NCBI GenBank assembly: GCA_002298915.1
Contig: DBML01000034.1
Location: 1 to 37,752, forward strand
Direction of reading: 5' to 3'
Length of the DNA stretch: 37,752 bases
Source: Clostridium sp. UBA699
GTDB taxonomy: Bacteria; Bacillota; Clostridia; Clostridiales; Clostridiaceae
Positions 1 to 9,170 of the stretch are shown here, piece by piece. How positions within the stretch are numbered: position 1 is the first letter of the stretch; each line of letters begins with the position of its first letter. The position numbers were made by a program, and so were the translations under genes. A model generated the notes under the pieces. The model was not told where the DNA came from, did no database searches, and saw nothing but the letters and a program-made list of their open reading frames with translations.

Positions 1-7
1 GCAGTTT

Positions 8-184
8 CTAAGCGAAATATACAATTATAAGAAAAAGTGGCATTATTGTAGCTATACTATAGACTATCATATAAGGTCGGAATGGAAACAAGTTTACTAA
101 CACAAATATTTGTTTCATAAAAAATATAAAAGCAAAAATTAGCCACAAATTTTTTATATAAGTTAAATCTTTATGATAATGCAT
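8..184 (-). CDS. 58-residue hydrophobic membrane protein, unknown function
   Basis: A short frame opens with ATG at 184, nine bases after an AAGGAAGG ribosome site, and closes with TAG. The product is almost entirely hydrophobic, with a basic and aromatic N-terminus (MHYHKDLTYIK) and two probable membrane segments at about residues 13-30 and 38-57. It begins 26 bases after the stop of the large membrane protein gene and so belongs to the same transcript. I do not recognise a family. It may be a genuine small membrane subunit, or the N-terminal remnant of a longer membrane protein broken by a frameshift; what follows lies outside the window. Confidence 0.5.
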   Translation of the reverse strand: MHYHKDLTYIKNLWLIFAFIFFMKQIFVLVNLFPFRPYMIVYSIATIMPLFLIIVYFA

Positions 185-210
185 TCAAAAAAGTTCCTTC
201 CTTAATATTG

Positions 211-1662
211 TTAAAATTTTACTTTTTCATATATTTTATAATGTGCAGAAGAGTATATCAATTCATACTCATTATCATAATCCAAGTATCCATAAAGCAT
301 GTCATTGTCTGACAAAACGAGGTGTGTAAATTTATATTTTTTTAGAACATCCTTATAATAAATTTTACCTCTATGCATTTGTTCATATTCTTTCATGATA
401 TCATCTTTACCATTGTTGCTTTTCAAAAAAACCTCGGCTCTCGGATCTATGTAGGTTTTCAACCCTCTGAACTCTATGTATCCACCATCATTGAAACCGG
501 AATATAAAACCATTTCTTGCTTATTCAATTGTTCCAGGTAGTCAACAGCCTTGCCTAAGTCTTTTTGCCTGTCATCGCTTGTCATCTTGTTTTGATATAC
601 AATACCTGCTATGGCAGTAATCACAAGAAGCATTAATAATATCTTTCTTATCCGAAGAGTTTTTTTATCATTCTTTATTAGTTTTATGGGTATCGAATAA
701 TTCTTAAAATAATATGCTAACGGTATTATTCCACAGATTATAAAGAAACTGAAACTTCTTATCGAAGATAAAGACAAATATGCAGTGCCCAAGGTTAAAA
801 GGTGATATCTAAGCCTATACTGTCCGTTTTTATAAATAATCATAGAAAAGGCCACAAGGAATATTGTTCCAATAATCACCTTTCCCATTAAGGTATTTAT
901 GTCTGCTGGCATCAGTTCTGATATAAGGTATGTCATCTCATCATATCCATATGAGGTATATAAATATGTCATAGCTTTGATTCCATAGGGATTGAAAAAT
1001 CCCGAAATCAACATCCCCAGGGCGGCAAAAATCAAGGGTTTCTTATCATAGCCTTGCCCTTCTATAAATTTATACTTGAATTTAAATGAATCAATCATAT
1101 ATGGTAGGAAAATTACGAACAGTATAGGCCATATAGCTGCTTCAAGATTAATCAATAACAATGATAGAATCGGTAAAGATACTAAATATTTTATATTTTT
1201 ATAGTGTATAAACTTTTCCAATAAATATATTTCTGAAAGCATTATTGGAAATAAAAATATATGCGGCCTTTCAACCATGAATGGGAGCATCAAGCTGCTG
1301 ACAACAATACTTATTATAAATGAAACTGGAAAATTGTTTTCTGAGAGGAGCATGCACACTTTGAAAGTCATGTATACAAATAGAACGTAAAAAACGAACA
1401 CAAGAAATATTAGTCCTGCTTCTCCTGAAAAACTATATATTTTCCAAAATATAACTGCTGACATCCACTGCTGCATTATATATGATAGGCCCTGATGAAT
1501 TGTAAATGGTTCGATGTGCGGAATTCCATTTTCTGTAACATATCGACCGCAATTTAATATAAACCAGATATCATTATCCATTATCTTACCTATCATAAAA
1601 CATGGTAAGAATAATAATAAACCAAATAGTTTCTGTCCTTTGCTTAAATTAGCAATGCCCAT
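211..1662 (-). CDS. Polytopic membrane protein, GT-C glycosyltransferase-like
   Basis: The 483-residue protein has about ten hydrophobic segments between residues 10 and 360, followed by a soluble C-terminal tail of about 120 residues. The first loop carries the acidic-aromatic pattern DNDIWFILNCGRYV...GIPHIEPFT. It resembles the first extracytoplasmic loop (D-x-W, GRYI, G-x-P) of uncharacterised Firmicute membrane proteins with a GT-C glycosyltransferase-like fold; this comparison is from memory. The tail contains YIDPRAEVF, also reminiscent of that group. The start is fixed by AGGAGG seven bases before ATG. It lies 16 bases after the dynamin-like gene. Lipid-linked sugar transfer to a surface structure is a reasonable guess, but no substrate can be read from the sequence. 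Confidence 0.6.
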   Translation of the reverse strand: MGIANLSKGQKLFGLLLFLPCFMIGKIMDNDIWFILNCGRYVTENGIPHIEPFTIHQGLSYIMQQWMSAVIFWKIYSFSGEAGLIFLVFVFYVLFVYMTFKVCMLLSENNFPVSFIISIVVSSLMLPFMVERPHIFLFPIMLSEIYLLEKFIHYKNIKYLVSLPILSLLLINLEAAIWPILFVIFLPYMIDSFKFKYKFIEGQGYDKKPLIFAALGMLISGFFNPYGIKAMTYLYTSYGYDEMTYLISELMPADINTLMGKVIIGTIFLVAFSMIIYKNGQYRLRYHLLTLGTAYLSLSSIRSFSFFIICGIIPLAYYFKNYSIPIKLIKNDKKTLRIRKILLMLLVITAIAGIVYQNKMTSDDRQKDLGKAVDYLEQLNKQEMVLYSGFNDGGYIEFRGLKTYIDPRAEVFLKSNNGKDDIMKEYEQMHRGKIYYKDVLKKYKFTHLVLSDNDMLYGYLDYDNEYELIYSSAHYKIYEKVKF

Positions 1663-1678
1663 TTTGTCCTCCTATTGC

Positions 1679-4285
1679 TTAAGCTTTCCTTACTTCTTCC
1701 CATGATTCGTTGAAATTTGACATGATGCTCTCAATGGAATTATAAAAATCAATGTTTCTATCAAGAATTGTTATTTGTTTCTCAGACTTTTCTTTGACAC
1801 TCTCCATGCTACCCAGTAAATCCGAAAAAATACTTTCGTATACATTTAATATGTCATTATAATTGATAACAAGGTTATTGACATGTTCTCCCAATGCGTT
1901 GGAAAAAGTATACTTTATCATTTCATAATACTCATTGTATTCACCGCACCTGATACTTTCAATGTACTCAACATTCACTCTTCTTAATTTCTCACTATTA
2001 AGGAAATATGTGCCTTGCTTTTCCTTTCTGAAACTATTGAAGATACCTTGAAATCCTGTCTCCTTAAACTCAATGCACCCGCGAATTTTTTCTTGAATAA
2101 CGCTGTCATTTATATCTATTTGCGGCATATTAAATATTACATTTTTTTTGAATTCATGATTTATCTTTGGTACAGTAATATCAAAGTCCTTTATGCTGTA
2201 TTCTCTTCTAACAGCATAACTGAAATTCTCCACAATCTGTCTCATATTTTTTTCTGCTTGTCTCACATAATCTTCTTTACTAAGTATCTCACTGTTTACA
2301 GCTGCTACAGCTCTTTCGATCACATGATTAATCTCACTAATAAATAGTTTCTTGTTGATGGAGAATTCTATTTCTCTGGTTTGATTTTTGATATCTTTGA
2401 GTTCTTCTGAAGTTTTAAGTAAAAGTTTCATAAAATATTCGTCAATTCTTGCTTCGCCAATATCAAGCATATGGTCCAACACATCATCCATGTCATGCTT
2501 AACCCTTTGAAGCAAATTACTCTTGAACTGTTCGAAGTTCAATTTTTCCCCGATATCTCCCGTAATAACATTAATTCTTCCCATGACCTGGTTTATCATA
2601 TTTTGAAATTCTTCCATTTTATCAAAATTTTCTTCTTTTGAAGCCATGAATCTTGTTATCTTAGATTTATTGCTTATCTTAATGTACTTTTCATCGATTT
2701 TCCTTATTATATTCCTATAGAGTTCAACATTAGCTTTCTGCATGCCGACATATGAGGTATAGTTTCTGAGTTTTGGAATGCCACTTTTCTCTCTAAGTAT
2801 TTCAAGATTATAATTTTGAATTCCATGGAAACACTCAAATCTTTCCAATTGCTCATCAACAAAGGACAACGAACTCATTTCAGCCTGACCCACAAATCTT
2901 GATTTAAGAATCTTGAGTCTTGCCCTTAGTTCATTGTTCTTTAGTTTTTCAATAGGTTGATAGTCCGGAATCGTAAGTGATAATTCTTTATCTATCTTGA
3001 TTGTATTTATTACATCATAGTAGGTCCTGGCTGAGGTTCCCAAAACTATGAAGTTATTGTAACCTAATTCGTAAAGTTTATTCCTAATATAATCTAAAAA
3101 CCTTGCAACAGATTTGTTCTCGATTTCGCTTATATACATTTCGTCTAATTTGTTGACCACAATTATTAATGAGTAGAATTTTTTTTGTTCCTCAAACTGT
3201 TTCTTGATGTTTCTAAGAAATTCCTCCTCATCCTCAGTAAGGTAATTTGAATAGTTAATCAGAAAGAGGATAACATCAGATTTATCGATCCATTTGTATG
3301 CAAGCTTTTTATGAATATTCTCACTGCTGTCAAATCTCTTTGCTGCAACATAGTTGCTTCCTGGCGTATCAATCAATGTGAAGTCGCCAATGCCGTTCCC
3401 TTTGCTCGGGTAGTGAATTTCCATATCCTCCAAAGTATATCCGCTTGCTTTGTCATTCTGTGCTTTTTTAAATTCACTATACAGATAGTCATACACATCT
3501 TCGGGCCTTTTAAACTTCAGATTATTGTTGCCGTATAAAATTCTGATAGTATTGTCTTTACTCCTTTTATATATGCAGTTATTTGGTGTCGGAAGTTCAA
3601 GACTAGTAGGCGCATATTGCTCATCCAAAAACGAATTAACAATCACGCTCTTTCCAGCTTTTTTTGTAGCCATGACAGCTACATTAAGTTCTCTCTCCCT
3701 AGCTTCCTCAAGATTTACTTCAATTCCATAAACATTGTCAATAAATTCGCTCTTTTCATTAACAAATTCGTCTAAAGTACCAAGATTCTGAAGCTCCCTG
3801 GCACTGCTTGATATTGAACATCTCAGTTTTTCATATTTTTTTCTGAAAGCATCGAGTATCTGCTTGTCATCCTTTTCTTTTTTTGACATGACATCAAGGT
3901 CGATATCAAGATAAACAAGTGATTGCTTAACTTTGAATATGAGCTCGTCCTCTTCACAATTAAAAATTAGACTTCCATCTCTCAACTGTTCAAAATTTGC
4001 GTTTTCAAGCAAATGCGAAAGAGATGTCACTTCTTGAATATATTTTTCACCTGTTATCTTGTCACAAAAAACCGTTGGGATTCCGAAAAAATACACATCA
4101 TTTGCTATCTTCAAATTGTACAATAGTTTGCTATCAACATTTATTTTTTCAACGAATTCGTATAATAATTTATTTTCGTCCAGGATAAAAACTGCGCTGC
4201 CTTCCAAAATGTTATATTCGCTATTCTTAATAATATCAATATCCTGGCTATTGCCGCTTATCTTGATTACTTTCAATTTCCACAC
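1679..4285 (-). CDS. Bacterial dynamin-like GTPase
   Basis: This 868-residue protein has a single dynamin-type GTPase domain: Walker A ATKKAGKS (206-213), switch/G3 DTPGS (306-310) and G4 NKLD (378-381). About 190 residues of unrecognised sequence precede it. A long, charged, helix-rich region of about 400 residues follows, as expected of the stalk/assembly domains of bacterial dynamin-like proteins that remodel membranes. No transmembrane segment is obvious, so membrane contact would be peripheral. The called start is GTG, directly abutting a run of seven G; TTG three codons later sits better relative to that G-rich tract as a ribosome site. The gene follows tadC after a hairpin and precedes the GT-C-like gene. 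A role in envelope or pilus-associated membrane remodelling is inference only. Confidence 0.85.
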   Translation of the reverse strand: MWKLKVIKISGNSQDIDIIKNSEYNILEGSAVFILDENKLLYEFVEKINVDSKLLYNLKIANDVYFFGIPTVFCDKITGEKYIQEVTSLSHLLENANFEQLRDGSLIFNCEEDELIFKVKQSLVYLDIDLDVMSKKEKDDKQILDAFRKKYEKLRCSISSSARELQNLGTLDEFVNEKSEFIDNVYGIEVNLEEARERELNVAVMATKKAGKSVIVNSFLDEQYAPTSLELPTPNNCIYKRSKDNTIRILYGNNNLKFKRPEDVYDYLYSEFKKAQNDKASGYTLEDMEIHYPSKGNGIGDFTLIDTPGSNYVAAKRFDSSENIHKKLAYKWIDKSDVILFLINYSNYLTEDEEEFLRNIKKQFEEQKKFYSLIIVVNKLDEMYISEIENKSVARFLDYIRNKLYELGYNNFIVLGTSARTYYDVINTIKIDKELSLTIPDYQPIEKLKNNELRARLKILKSRFVGQAEMSSLSFVDEQLERFECFHGIQNYNLEILREKSGIPKLRNYTSYVGMQKANVELYRNIIRKIDEKYIKISNKSKITRFMASKEENFDKMEEFQNMINQVMGRINVITGDIGEKLNFEQFKSNLLQRVKHDMDDVLDHMLDIGEARIDEYFMKLLLKTSEELKDIKNQTREIEFSINKKLFISEINHVIERAVAAVNSEILSKEDYVRQAEKNMRQIVENFSYAVRREYSIKDFDITVPKINHEFKKNVIFNMPQIDINDSVIQEKIRGCIEFKETGFQGIFNSFRKEKQGTYFLNSEKLRRVNVEYIESIRCGEYNEYYEMIKYTFSNALGEHVNNLVINYNDILNVYESIFSDLLGSMESVKEKSEKQITILDRNIDFYNSIESIMSNFNESWEEVRKA

Positions 4286-4318
4286 CCCCCCATGTCAGTG
4301 CCAATAACAGAATAAAGT

Positions 4319-4346
4319 CCCCTTAAAGTAAATTCACCTTAAGGGG
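4319..4346 (-). terminator. Hairpin between tadC and the dynamin-like gene
   Basis: An 11-bp stem (CCCCTTAAGGT against ACTTTAAGGGG, one G-U pair) with a 6-base loop lies 20 bases after the tadC stop. It is followed by a moderately U-rich ACTTTATTCTG. It probably ends or attenuates the Tad transcript. Only 33 bases separate it from the dynamin-like gene, so any promoter for that gene would have to overlap the hairpin or lie inside tadC. Partial read-through is therefore plausible. Confidence 0.6.
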
Positions 4347-4366
4347 TAAGTAAATAAACATCAATG

Positions 4367-5302
4367 TTAGAAAAGTCCTCCAGTGTTGTTGAACATCTTC
4401 AATAATGCAGGCCCAAGTGCAATGATAAAAATGCTCGGAAAAATGAACACGATAAGCGGTATCAGGATCTTGATTGTCATCTTCATTGCTTGTTCTTCTG
4501 CCCTCTGTTTTCTCTTATCTCTTTCATCTTCTGATTTTGCTCTCAGTGTTTGGACAATTCCTGTTCCCAGTTTCTCTGATTGGATGATGCTGTTTACAAA
4601 GGATGCCATCTCCTCAAAATTCAGCCTGTCCTTGACCCCAGTAAGAGCATCCTTTCTTGTCTTACCTAATCTCATCTCTTCGAGACAGGTGTTGAATTCG
4701 ATAGGCAGTACTCCGTTACGTTTTTCAATTGTTCTGCTTAAAGCCAAATCAAAGCCTAAGCCAGCCTCTACACTAATTGTCAAAATATCAAGGAAATCCG
4801 GCAGCTCTCTAAGTGCTTTTTTATTCCTTTCTCTGGTTTTAATGCTAAGGTAAGCATCAAACGTTTTAAAAGACGCGACGAACCCAAGCAGAAAAACGAG
4901 AACAATCTGGGCGAATTTCAATTTGAGTACAATAGCCACAGCGACAAAGAGTAAAGGTACAGCAATCCTGAGTATGTTGTTTATAATGTAGTAGTCAGCA
5001 ACCGTCATCTTCAAAGGGCTGCCTGCCCTAAGGAGCTTGAGCTGTAATTCGTCCTCCTTATGTGTTGGTTTAGCTGTGTTATAATACTTTCTTAATTTTT
5101 GAGTAATACCTTTAAATTGATCTTTGAATTTAACCTTTATATCTTTTTTCGAAACTTTATGTGCTTCTTCTTTTGGGGCACGCATATGAACGTATGATTC
5201 TATCCTTGATTTCTTTTTATCTTCCCTTTCACCCTGCACCAAAACTAAAGAAACAATGACTAAACTCATCATAATAAAATATGAAAACAAGAGCATGTCC
5301 AT
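4367..5302 (-). CDS. tadC: Tad pilus inner-membrane platform protein TadC
   Basis: This 311-residue type II secretion F-family protein is one of the paired integral-membrane platform proteins of the Tad/Flp (type IVc) pilus machine. An N-terminal membrane segment (about 4-22) precedes a basic cytoplasmic stretch. The T2SSF domain (about 165-290) has the characteristic LPDFLDILTISVEAGLGFDLAL core and the C-terminal hydrophobic segment. It starts 3 bases after the tadB stop with a GAGGTG ribosome site, so the two are translated together. It is the last recognisable tad gene of the operon. Confidence 0.93.
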   Translation of the reverse strand: MDMLLFSYFIMMSLVIVSLVLVQGEREDKKKSRIESYVHMRAPKEEAHKVSKKDIKVKFKDQFKGITQKLRKYYNTAKPTHKEDELQLKLLRAGSPLKMTVADYYIINNILRIAVPLLFVAVAIVLKLKFAQIVLVFLLGFVASFKTFDAYLSIKTRERNKKALRELPDFLDILTISVEAGLGFDLALSRTIEKRNGVLPIEFNTCLEEMRLGKTRKDALTGVKDRLNFEEMASFVNSIIQSEKLGTGIVQTLRAKSEDERDKRKQRAEEQAMKMTIKILIPLIVFIFPSIFIIALGPALLKMFNNTGGLF

Positions 5303-5305
5303 AAG

Positions 5306-6289
5306 CTACACCTCGATTTTTGTGATTCTATTCATCGTGAAGAAACCAATCAGACACATAACTACACCTATTCCGATGGCAATCTGACCAGTCCTGTTGT
5401 ATAAGAATTCCATAACTATGTCCCTGTTCATTGAAAACATAATGAAGAATATCACAACAGGCAATCCAGCAATTACTCTGCCTGACAGTCTGCCCTGGGC
5501 TGTTAATGTCCTAACATGTCGCTGCAATTTTTTTCTCTCCCTTATTGTGTTTACAATTATTTCAAGGATTAACGAAAGATTGCCTCCTATCTGCCTTTGA
5601 ATCAATATTGCATGGATCATCAGCTCCAAATCGACACTTGGCATCCTTGTCTTTAAATTATTCAGAGCCTCTTCCAAAGATATTCCGTAGTTTAATTCAT
5701 TCAATAGAGTCTGAATTTCCTCTTTGATAGGCGATTCACTCTCTTCAGAAACCGTTTTTAATGCTTGTGAAAAACTGTAGCCTGCTCTTAGTGAACCAAC
5801 TATTGTTGTTATCATATCAGCCAAGCCATCGTTGAATTTGTCAACTCTCCTTTGACGTTTTGCTGAAAGCCATATCTTGGGTAAATAGGCTCCTAAAACG
5901 ACTCCGATCAATAGGAATATTGCATTTTTAAAAAGGATTTGAAACATCAAACCGGTCACTACCGCAAAGAATGCTCTCGCGGCGATAAATTCCTCAGGTT
6001 TCAAAGAAACTCCTGCCGCAATCAGCTGTTGATTTATCCTTTTTTGATCTTTAGCTGGCATGCCTCTCTTCATGATTTCTCTAATATACTCATTTGAATT
6101 CTTAAGGAAATCTTTCAAGTCTTTCGATGATGTATTTTGGCTTTTCCGCTCTTTAAATCTATTTTCGATATCGAGATAGTAACTTAGCCGCTTCTCAACC
6201 TCTTTGTCCCTGAGCATATAGATATAGAGACCTGCAGTGGCAAACAGGAAAATCGAAATAAACAGAAATATAGTTAATAGATTTTCCAT
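5306..6289 (-). CDS. tadB: Tad pilus inner-membrane platform protein TadB
   Basis: This 327-residue type II secretion F-family protein has a single N-terminal membrane helix (about 5-25), two central hydrophobic segments (about 105-140), a cytoplasmic T2SSF domain and two C-terminal membrane helices. Its DGLADMITTIVGSLRAGYSFSQAL core and the EIIVNTIRERKKLQRHVRTLTAQGRLSG stretch are typical of TadB. With TadC it should form the membrane platform worked on by the TadA ATPase. It follows tadA by 4 bases and precedes tadC by 3. Confidence 0.94.
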   Translation of the reverse strand: MENLLTIFLFISIFLFATAGLYIYMLRDKEVEKRLSYYLDIENRFKERKSQNTSSKDLKDFLKNSNEYIREIMKRGMPAKDQKRINQQLIAAGVSLKPEEFIAARAFFAVVTGLMFQILFKNAIFLLIGVVLGAYLPKIWLSAKRQRRVDKFNDGLADMITTIVGSLRAGYSFSQALKTVSEESESPIKEEIQTLLNELNYGISLEEALNNLKTRMPSVDLELMIHAILIQRQIGGNLSLILEIIVNTIRERKKLQRHVRTLTAQGRLSGRVIAGLPVVIFFIMFSMNRDIVMEFLYNRTGQIAIGIGVVMCLIGFFTMNRITKIEV

Positions 6290-6293
6290 TATA

Positions 6294-7697
6294 TCACCTC
6301 ACAGTACTAAATATTGATGTTGGGACATTCAGGCCGTGTTCATGAAATTTTTCATAGAATTTTGGCCTTATGCCTGTTGCCTCCAGTTCACCAAGTATCT
6401 TACCTGTATCATCTACCCCAACATGGTTGAATGAAAATATATCTTGGAGAACAATAACATCCCCCTCCATATCCTGAACCTCGGTTATATTAGTGATTCT
6501 CCTTGTGCCATCTTTGAATCTTTCCTGATGGACTATCAAATCCAATGCGCCCACAACTTGCTGTCTGATTGCTTTCACTGGTAGCTCTACACCAGCCATA
6601 AGCACCATTGTTTCAAGACGTGCAAGCATGTCTCTCGGGCTGTTAGCATGGCCTGTTGCCAAAGATCCATCATGACCGGTGTTCATGGCCTGAAGCATAT
6701 CGAGTGCTTCCCCACCTCTACACTCACCGACGATTATCCTGTCGGGTCTCATTCTTAAAGAATTGACTACTAAATCTCTTATTGGAATCTGACCCTTACC
6801 CTCAATATTAGCTGGCCTTGACTCAAGAGAAACAACATGCTCCTGCCCTAACTGAAGTTCAGCAGCATCCTCTATAGTGAGTATTCTTTCATCGTTAGGA
6901 ATGAAGGATGAAAGTACATTTAAAGTTGTTGTTTTTCCTGATCCAGTTCCTCCGGAGATGAATATGTTGAGTCTTGCTTTTACACAAGCGTTTAAAAACA
7001 CTGCCATTTCCCTACTTAAAGTTTTCATTCTTATGAGATCCTCCACCGTATAAGGTACCCTGGCAAACTTTCTTATAGTCAGAACAGGTCCATTTAAGGA
7101 GAGTGGAGGTATTATTGCATTGACTCTGGACCCATCCGGAAGTCTAGCATCCACCATTGGGCTGCTTTCATCGATTCTTCTTCCCAAAGGTGCAACAATC
7201 TTATCTATGACCTGCATCACTTGCCCATCGTCGCTGAATTTAATATCAGTTAATTGAATTCTTCCTTTTTTTTCAACGTAGACCATATCCGGACCGTTGA
7301 CCATGACTTCTGTTATTTCCGAGTCGAGGAGAAGTGGATTTATAGGCCCATATCCAGTTACATCGTTAATAAGCTCCTGTATAACCTTTTGTACGTTTAC
7401 AAACCTGTACTTGTCTGGTTCTCTTCGAACAATATCAAGTGCAATGACAGGTATCTGCGCCACAACTCTTTCAACATCTTGAGTGTTTCCTATCTCCTCG
7501 AGAAGATTTCTTTGAATTTTTGCTTTAAACTCACGTTCCTTAACATTTGATGGACCTGTTCTCTTCTTAGTTTTTGGCTCTAATAAACTCGTGCTAGAAG
7601 CAGCACCGGATATATTCTGATCTCCGTCTTCTCTTTGTTTCTCTGAGCCAGCATTATCTATGCTCTGAGAAGCGTTGATTCTATTAAGCAATCCCAT
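6294..7697 (-). CDS. tadA: Tad pilus assembly ATPase TadA/CpaF
   Basis: The 467-residue secretion ATPase (VirB11/PilB superfamily) powers pilin assembly at the inner face of the membrane. A low-complexity N-terminal leader of about 50 residues precedes the N-terminal domain (EVMVNGPDMVYVE). The RecA-like domain follows, with Walker A GGTGSGKTT, Asp-box/Walker B residues around ILTIEDAAEL, RMRPDRIIVGECRGGEALDM and the His-box ATGHANSPRDML. These signatures match CpaF/TadA rather than PilB, as expected for a Tad system. A strong GGGGAGG site precedes the ATG. It sits between the TadZ-like gene and tadB. Confidence 0.96.
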   Translation of the reverse strand: MGLLNRINASQSIDNAGSEKQREDGDQNISGAASSTSLLEPKTKKRTGPSNVKEREFKAKIQRNLLEEIGNTQDVERVVAQIPVIALDIVRREPDKYRFVNVQKVIQELINDVTGYGPINPLLLDSEITEVMVNGPDMVYVEKKGRIQLTDIKFSDDGQVMQVIDKIVAPLGRRIDESSPMVDARLPDGSRVNAIIPPLSLNGPVLTIRKFARVPYTVEDLIRMKTLSREMAVFLNACVKARLNIFISGGTGSGKTTTLNVLSSFIPNDERILTIEDAAELQLGQEHVVSLESRPANIEGKGQIPIRDLVVNSLRMRPDRIIVGECRGGEALDMLQAMNTGHDGSLATGHANSPRDMLARLETMVLMAGVELPVKAIRQQVVGALDLIVHQERFKDGTRRITNITEVQDMEGDVIVLQDIFSFNHVGVDDTGKILGELEATGIRPKFYEKFHEHGLNVPTSIFSTVR

Positions 7698-7719
7698 GCC
7701 TTACCTCCCCTTTCCAAAA

Positions 7720-8481
7720 TTATTTTCCGCAAATTCTGTCTACCAACAAATCTATATCCTTGCTTATTCTTTCCCTTGGTTTATCATTTACAAATGGTAT
7801 TCCCATCGCAAAAGACCTCGAGACAATCTTTGTGTTGTTGCTGATATAGATAGCATCGCCAATGTCGAGCATGTTCTTTACATCAACCGCTTTAATTAAA
7901 CCCTGTGCATCTGACCTGTTTATTATGACCTGTATTCTGTCATCCATATTCAGTAGTTTTGTTATCCTGAGCATTATCTTAGTATTCTTCACAGCAGTGA
8001 AACTCGTATCTGTAATTAAAAATATTTGATCCGCTAATTCCATGAAAGTCAAATTATTTTCACTCAATCTTGAAGGCAGATCAACGATTAAATAATCATG
8101 CTCTTCTAATATTTTGCTACAGATCTTCTTAACATGGATATTCTCAATTAAATCTGCTTGCTCAGGTTTAATTGGTGCTGACAGAACATTGACACCGCTT
8201 TTATGCCTGTCCAGATAATATGATATCTTAATGTTATCCAGCGACTCTGCTCCCGAAATCAAGTCACTAATAGTAAACGAAGGCTGTAAGTCCAAGGCAA
8301 GATTTAAATCTCCGAATTGAAAATCACCGTCCATCAGGCAAGTTGAAAATCCCCTCTCAGCAAGCTCAACTGCCGAATTTACAGAAAGAACAGTCTTCCC
8401 TACTCCGCCCTTCCCGCTAATGAAGATGACCATCTTCCCTCTCTTTTTTACTTCTCCATTTGGCATTTCGCTCATTTCCAT
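7720..8481 (-). CDS. TadZ/CpaE-like MinD/ParA ATPase
   Basis: This 253-residue MinD/ParA-type ATPase has the deviant Walker A GKGGVGKT (about 24-31), switch I LMDGDFQFGDLNLALDL and Walker B-like DYLIVDLPS. In Tad systems this protein localises the assembly machine at the cell pole or envelope. It lacks the N-terminal receiver-like domain of longer CpaE/TadZ proteins, having only about 15 residues before the ATPase fold. Catalysis and membrane recruitment cannot be judged from sequence alone. GGAGG precedes the ATG, and it sits between cpaB and tadA. Confidence 0.88.
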   Translation of the reverse strand: MEMSEMPNGEVKKRGKMVIFISGKGGVGKTVLSVNSAVELAERGFSTCLMDGDFQFGDLNLALDLQPSFTISDLISGAESLDNIKISYYLDRHKSGVNVLSAPIKPEQADLIENIHVKKICSKILEEHDYLIVDLPSRLSENNLTFMELADQIFLITDTSFTAVKNTKIMLRITKLLNMDDRIQVIINRSDAQGLIKAVDVKNMLDIGDAIYISNNTKIVSRSFAMGIPFVNDKPRERISKDIDLLVDRICGK

Positions 8482-8506
8482 TATTGTTCCTCCATCATAG
8501 CATATG

Positions 8507-9160
8507 TTAAGGCGCGTACTTGCCTCTAAGCACGAATTTTATCGTGCCATTTTCATCAGCATTAATCACTTTGACTACGTCTCCCGGCCAGAGCTCTAAA
8601 GTGATAGTTCCATAGTCAGAAGTATTTTCTTTCTCGTTAGTGGCATTACTATTTTCATTCAAAATTTTGCCTACGGCAAGCACCCGGATATTCTCAGCAA
8701 CAATGCTTGTTTGACCATTTATAGAATACACTACATCAACACGGTCTTCGGGTTGTATCATTTTAGCTACAGCTGTAACATCTGTGACTCCGATCGAGAC
8801 TGCCCTGGCTCCTTCCGATATTTTCCTTGTTACTTCATCATTTTCAGTTGATTGATCTGTTAATCTTTCAGTATAAAGAACTTCTCCTGCCTTTAAATCT
8901 GTTAATGCGTATTTGCCTTCAACATCCTTGCTCTTCTTTAATGCATCAGACAAAATTGATCCCGCACTTACTTCTTTAGTTGTAAGCATATCAGCTGTTA
9001 TTTTTTTGTCAGTCTCTATGTTTGTCTTAGGAACAACTACTGTTACAATCTGGTTCGCAGCCTTGTATTTTTTATCCAAACTCACCATGTATTGCCTGAA
9101 CAATACTGTTGTAATAATAGCCATTATGACCGCGAGAATTAATATGAATTTCGATTTCAT
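8507..9160 (-). CDS. cpaB: Flp pilus assembly protein CpaB/RcpC
   Basis: The 217-residue protein has an N-terminal signal-anchor (ILILAVIMAIITTVLF) and a SAF-type domain (about 45-110, with TTKEVSAGSILSD and DLKAGEVLYTERL). A CpaB/RcpC domain follows (GARAVSIGVTDVTAVAKMIQPEDRVDVVYS). In Gram-negative systems RcpC/CpaB works with the outer-membrane secretin. Here no secretin gene is present, as expected for a Gram-positive Tad system, so it probably acts in the wall or at the outer face of the membrane. It starts 10 bases after the TadG-like gene. Confidence 0.92.
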   Translation of the reverse strand: MKSKFILILAVIMAIITTVLFRQYMVSLDKKYKAANQIVTVVVPKTNIETDKKITADMLTTKEVSAGSILSDALKKSKDVEGKYALTDLKAGEVLYTERLTDQSTENDEVTRKISEGARAVSIGVTDVTAVAKMIQPEDRVDVVYSINGQTSIVAENIRVLAVGKILNENSNATNEKENTSDYGTITLELWPGDVVKVINADENGTIKFVLRGKYAP

Positions 9161-9170
9161 AGTATCACCC

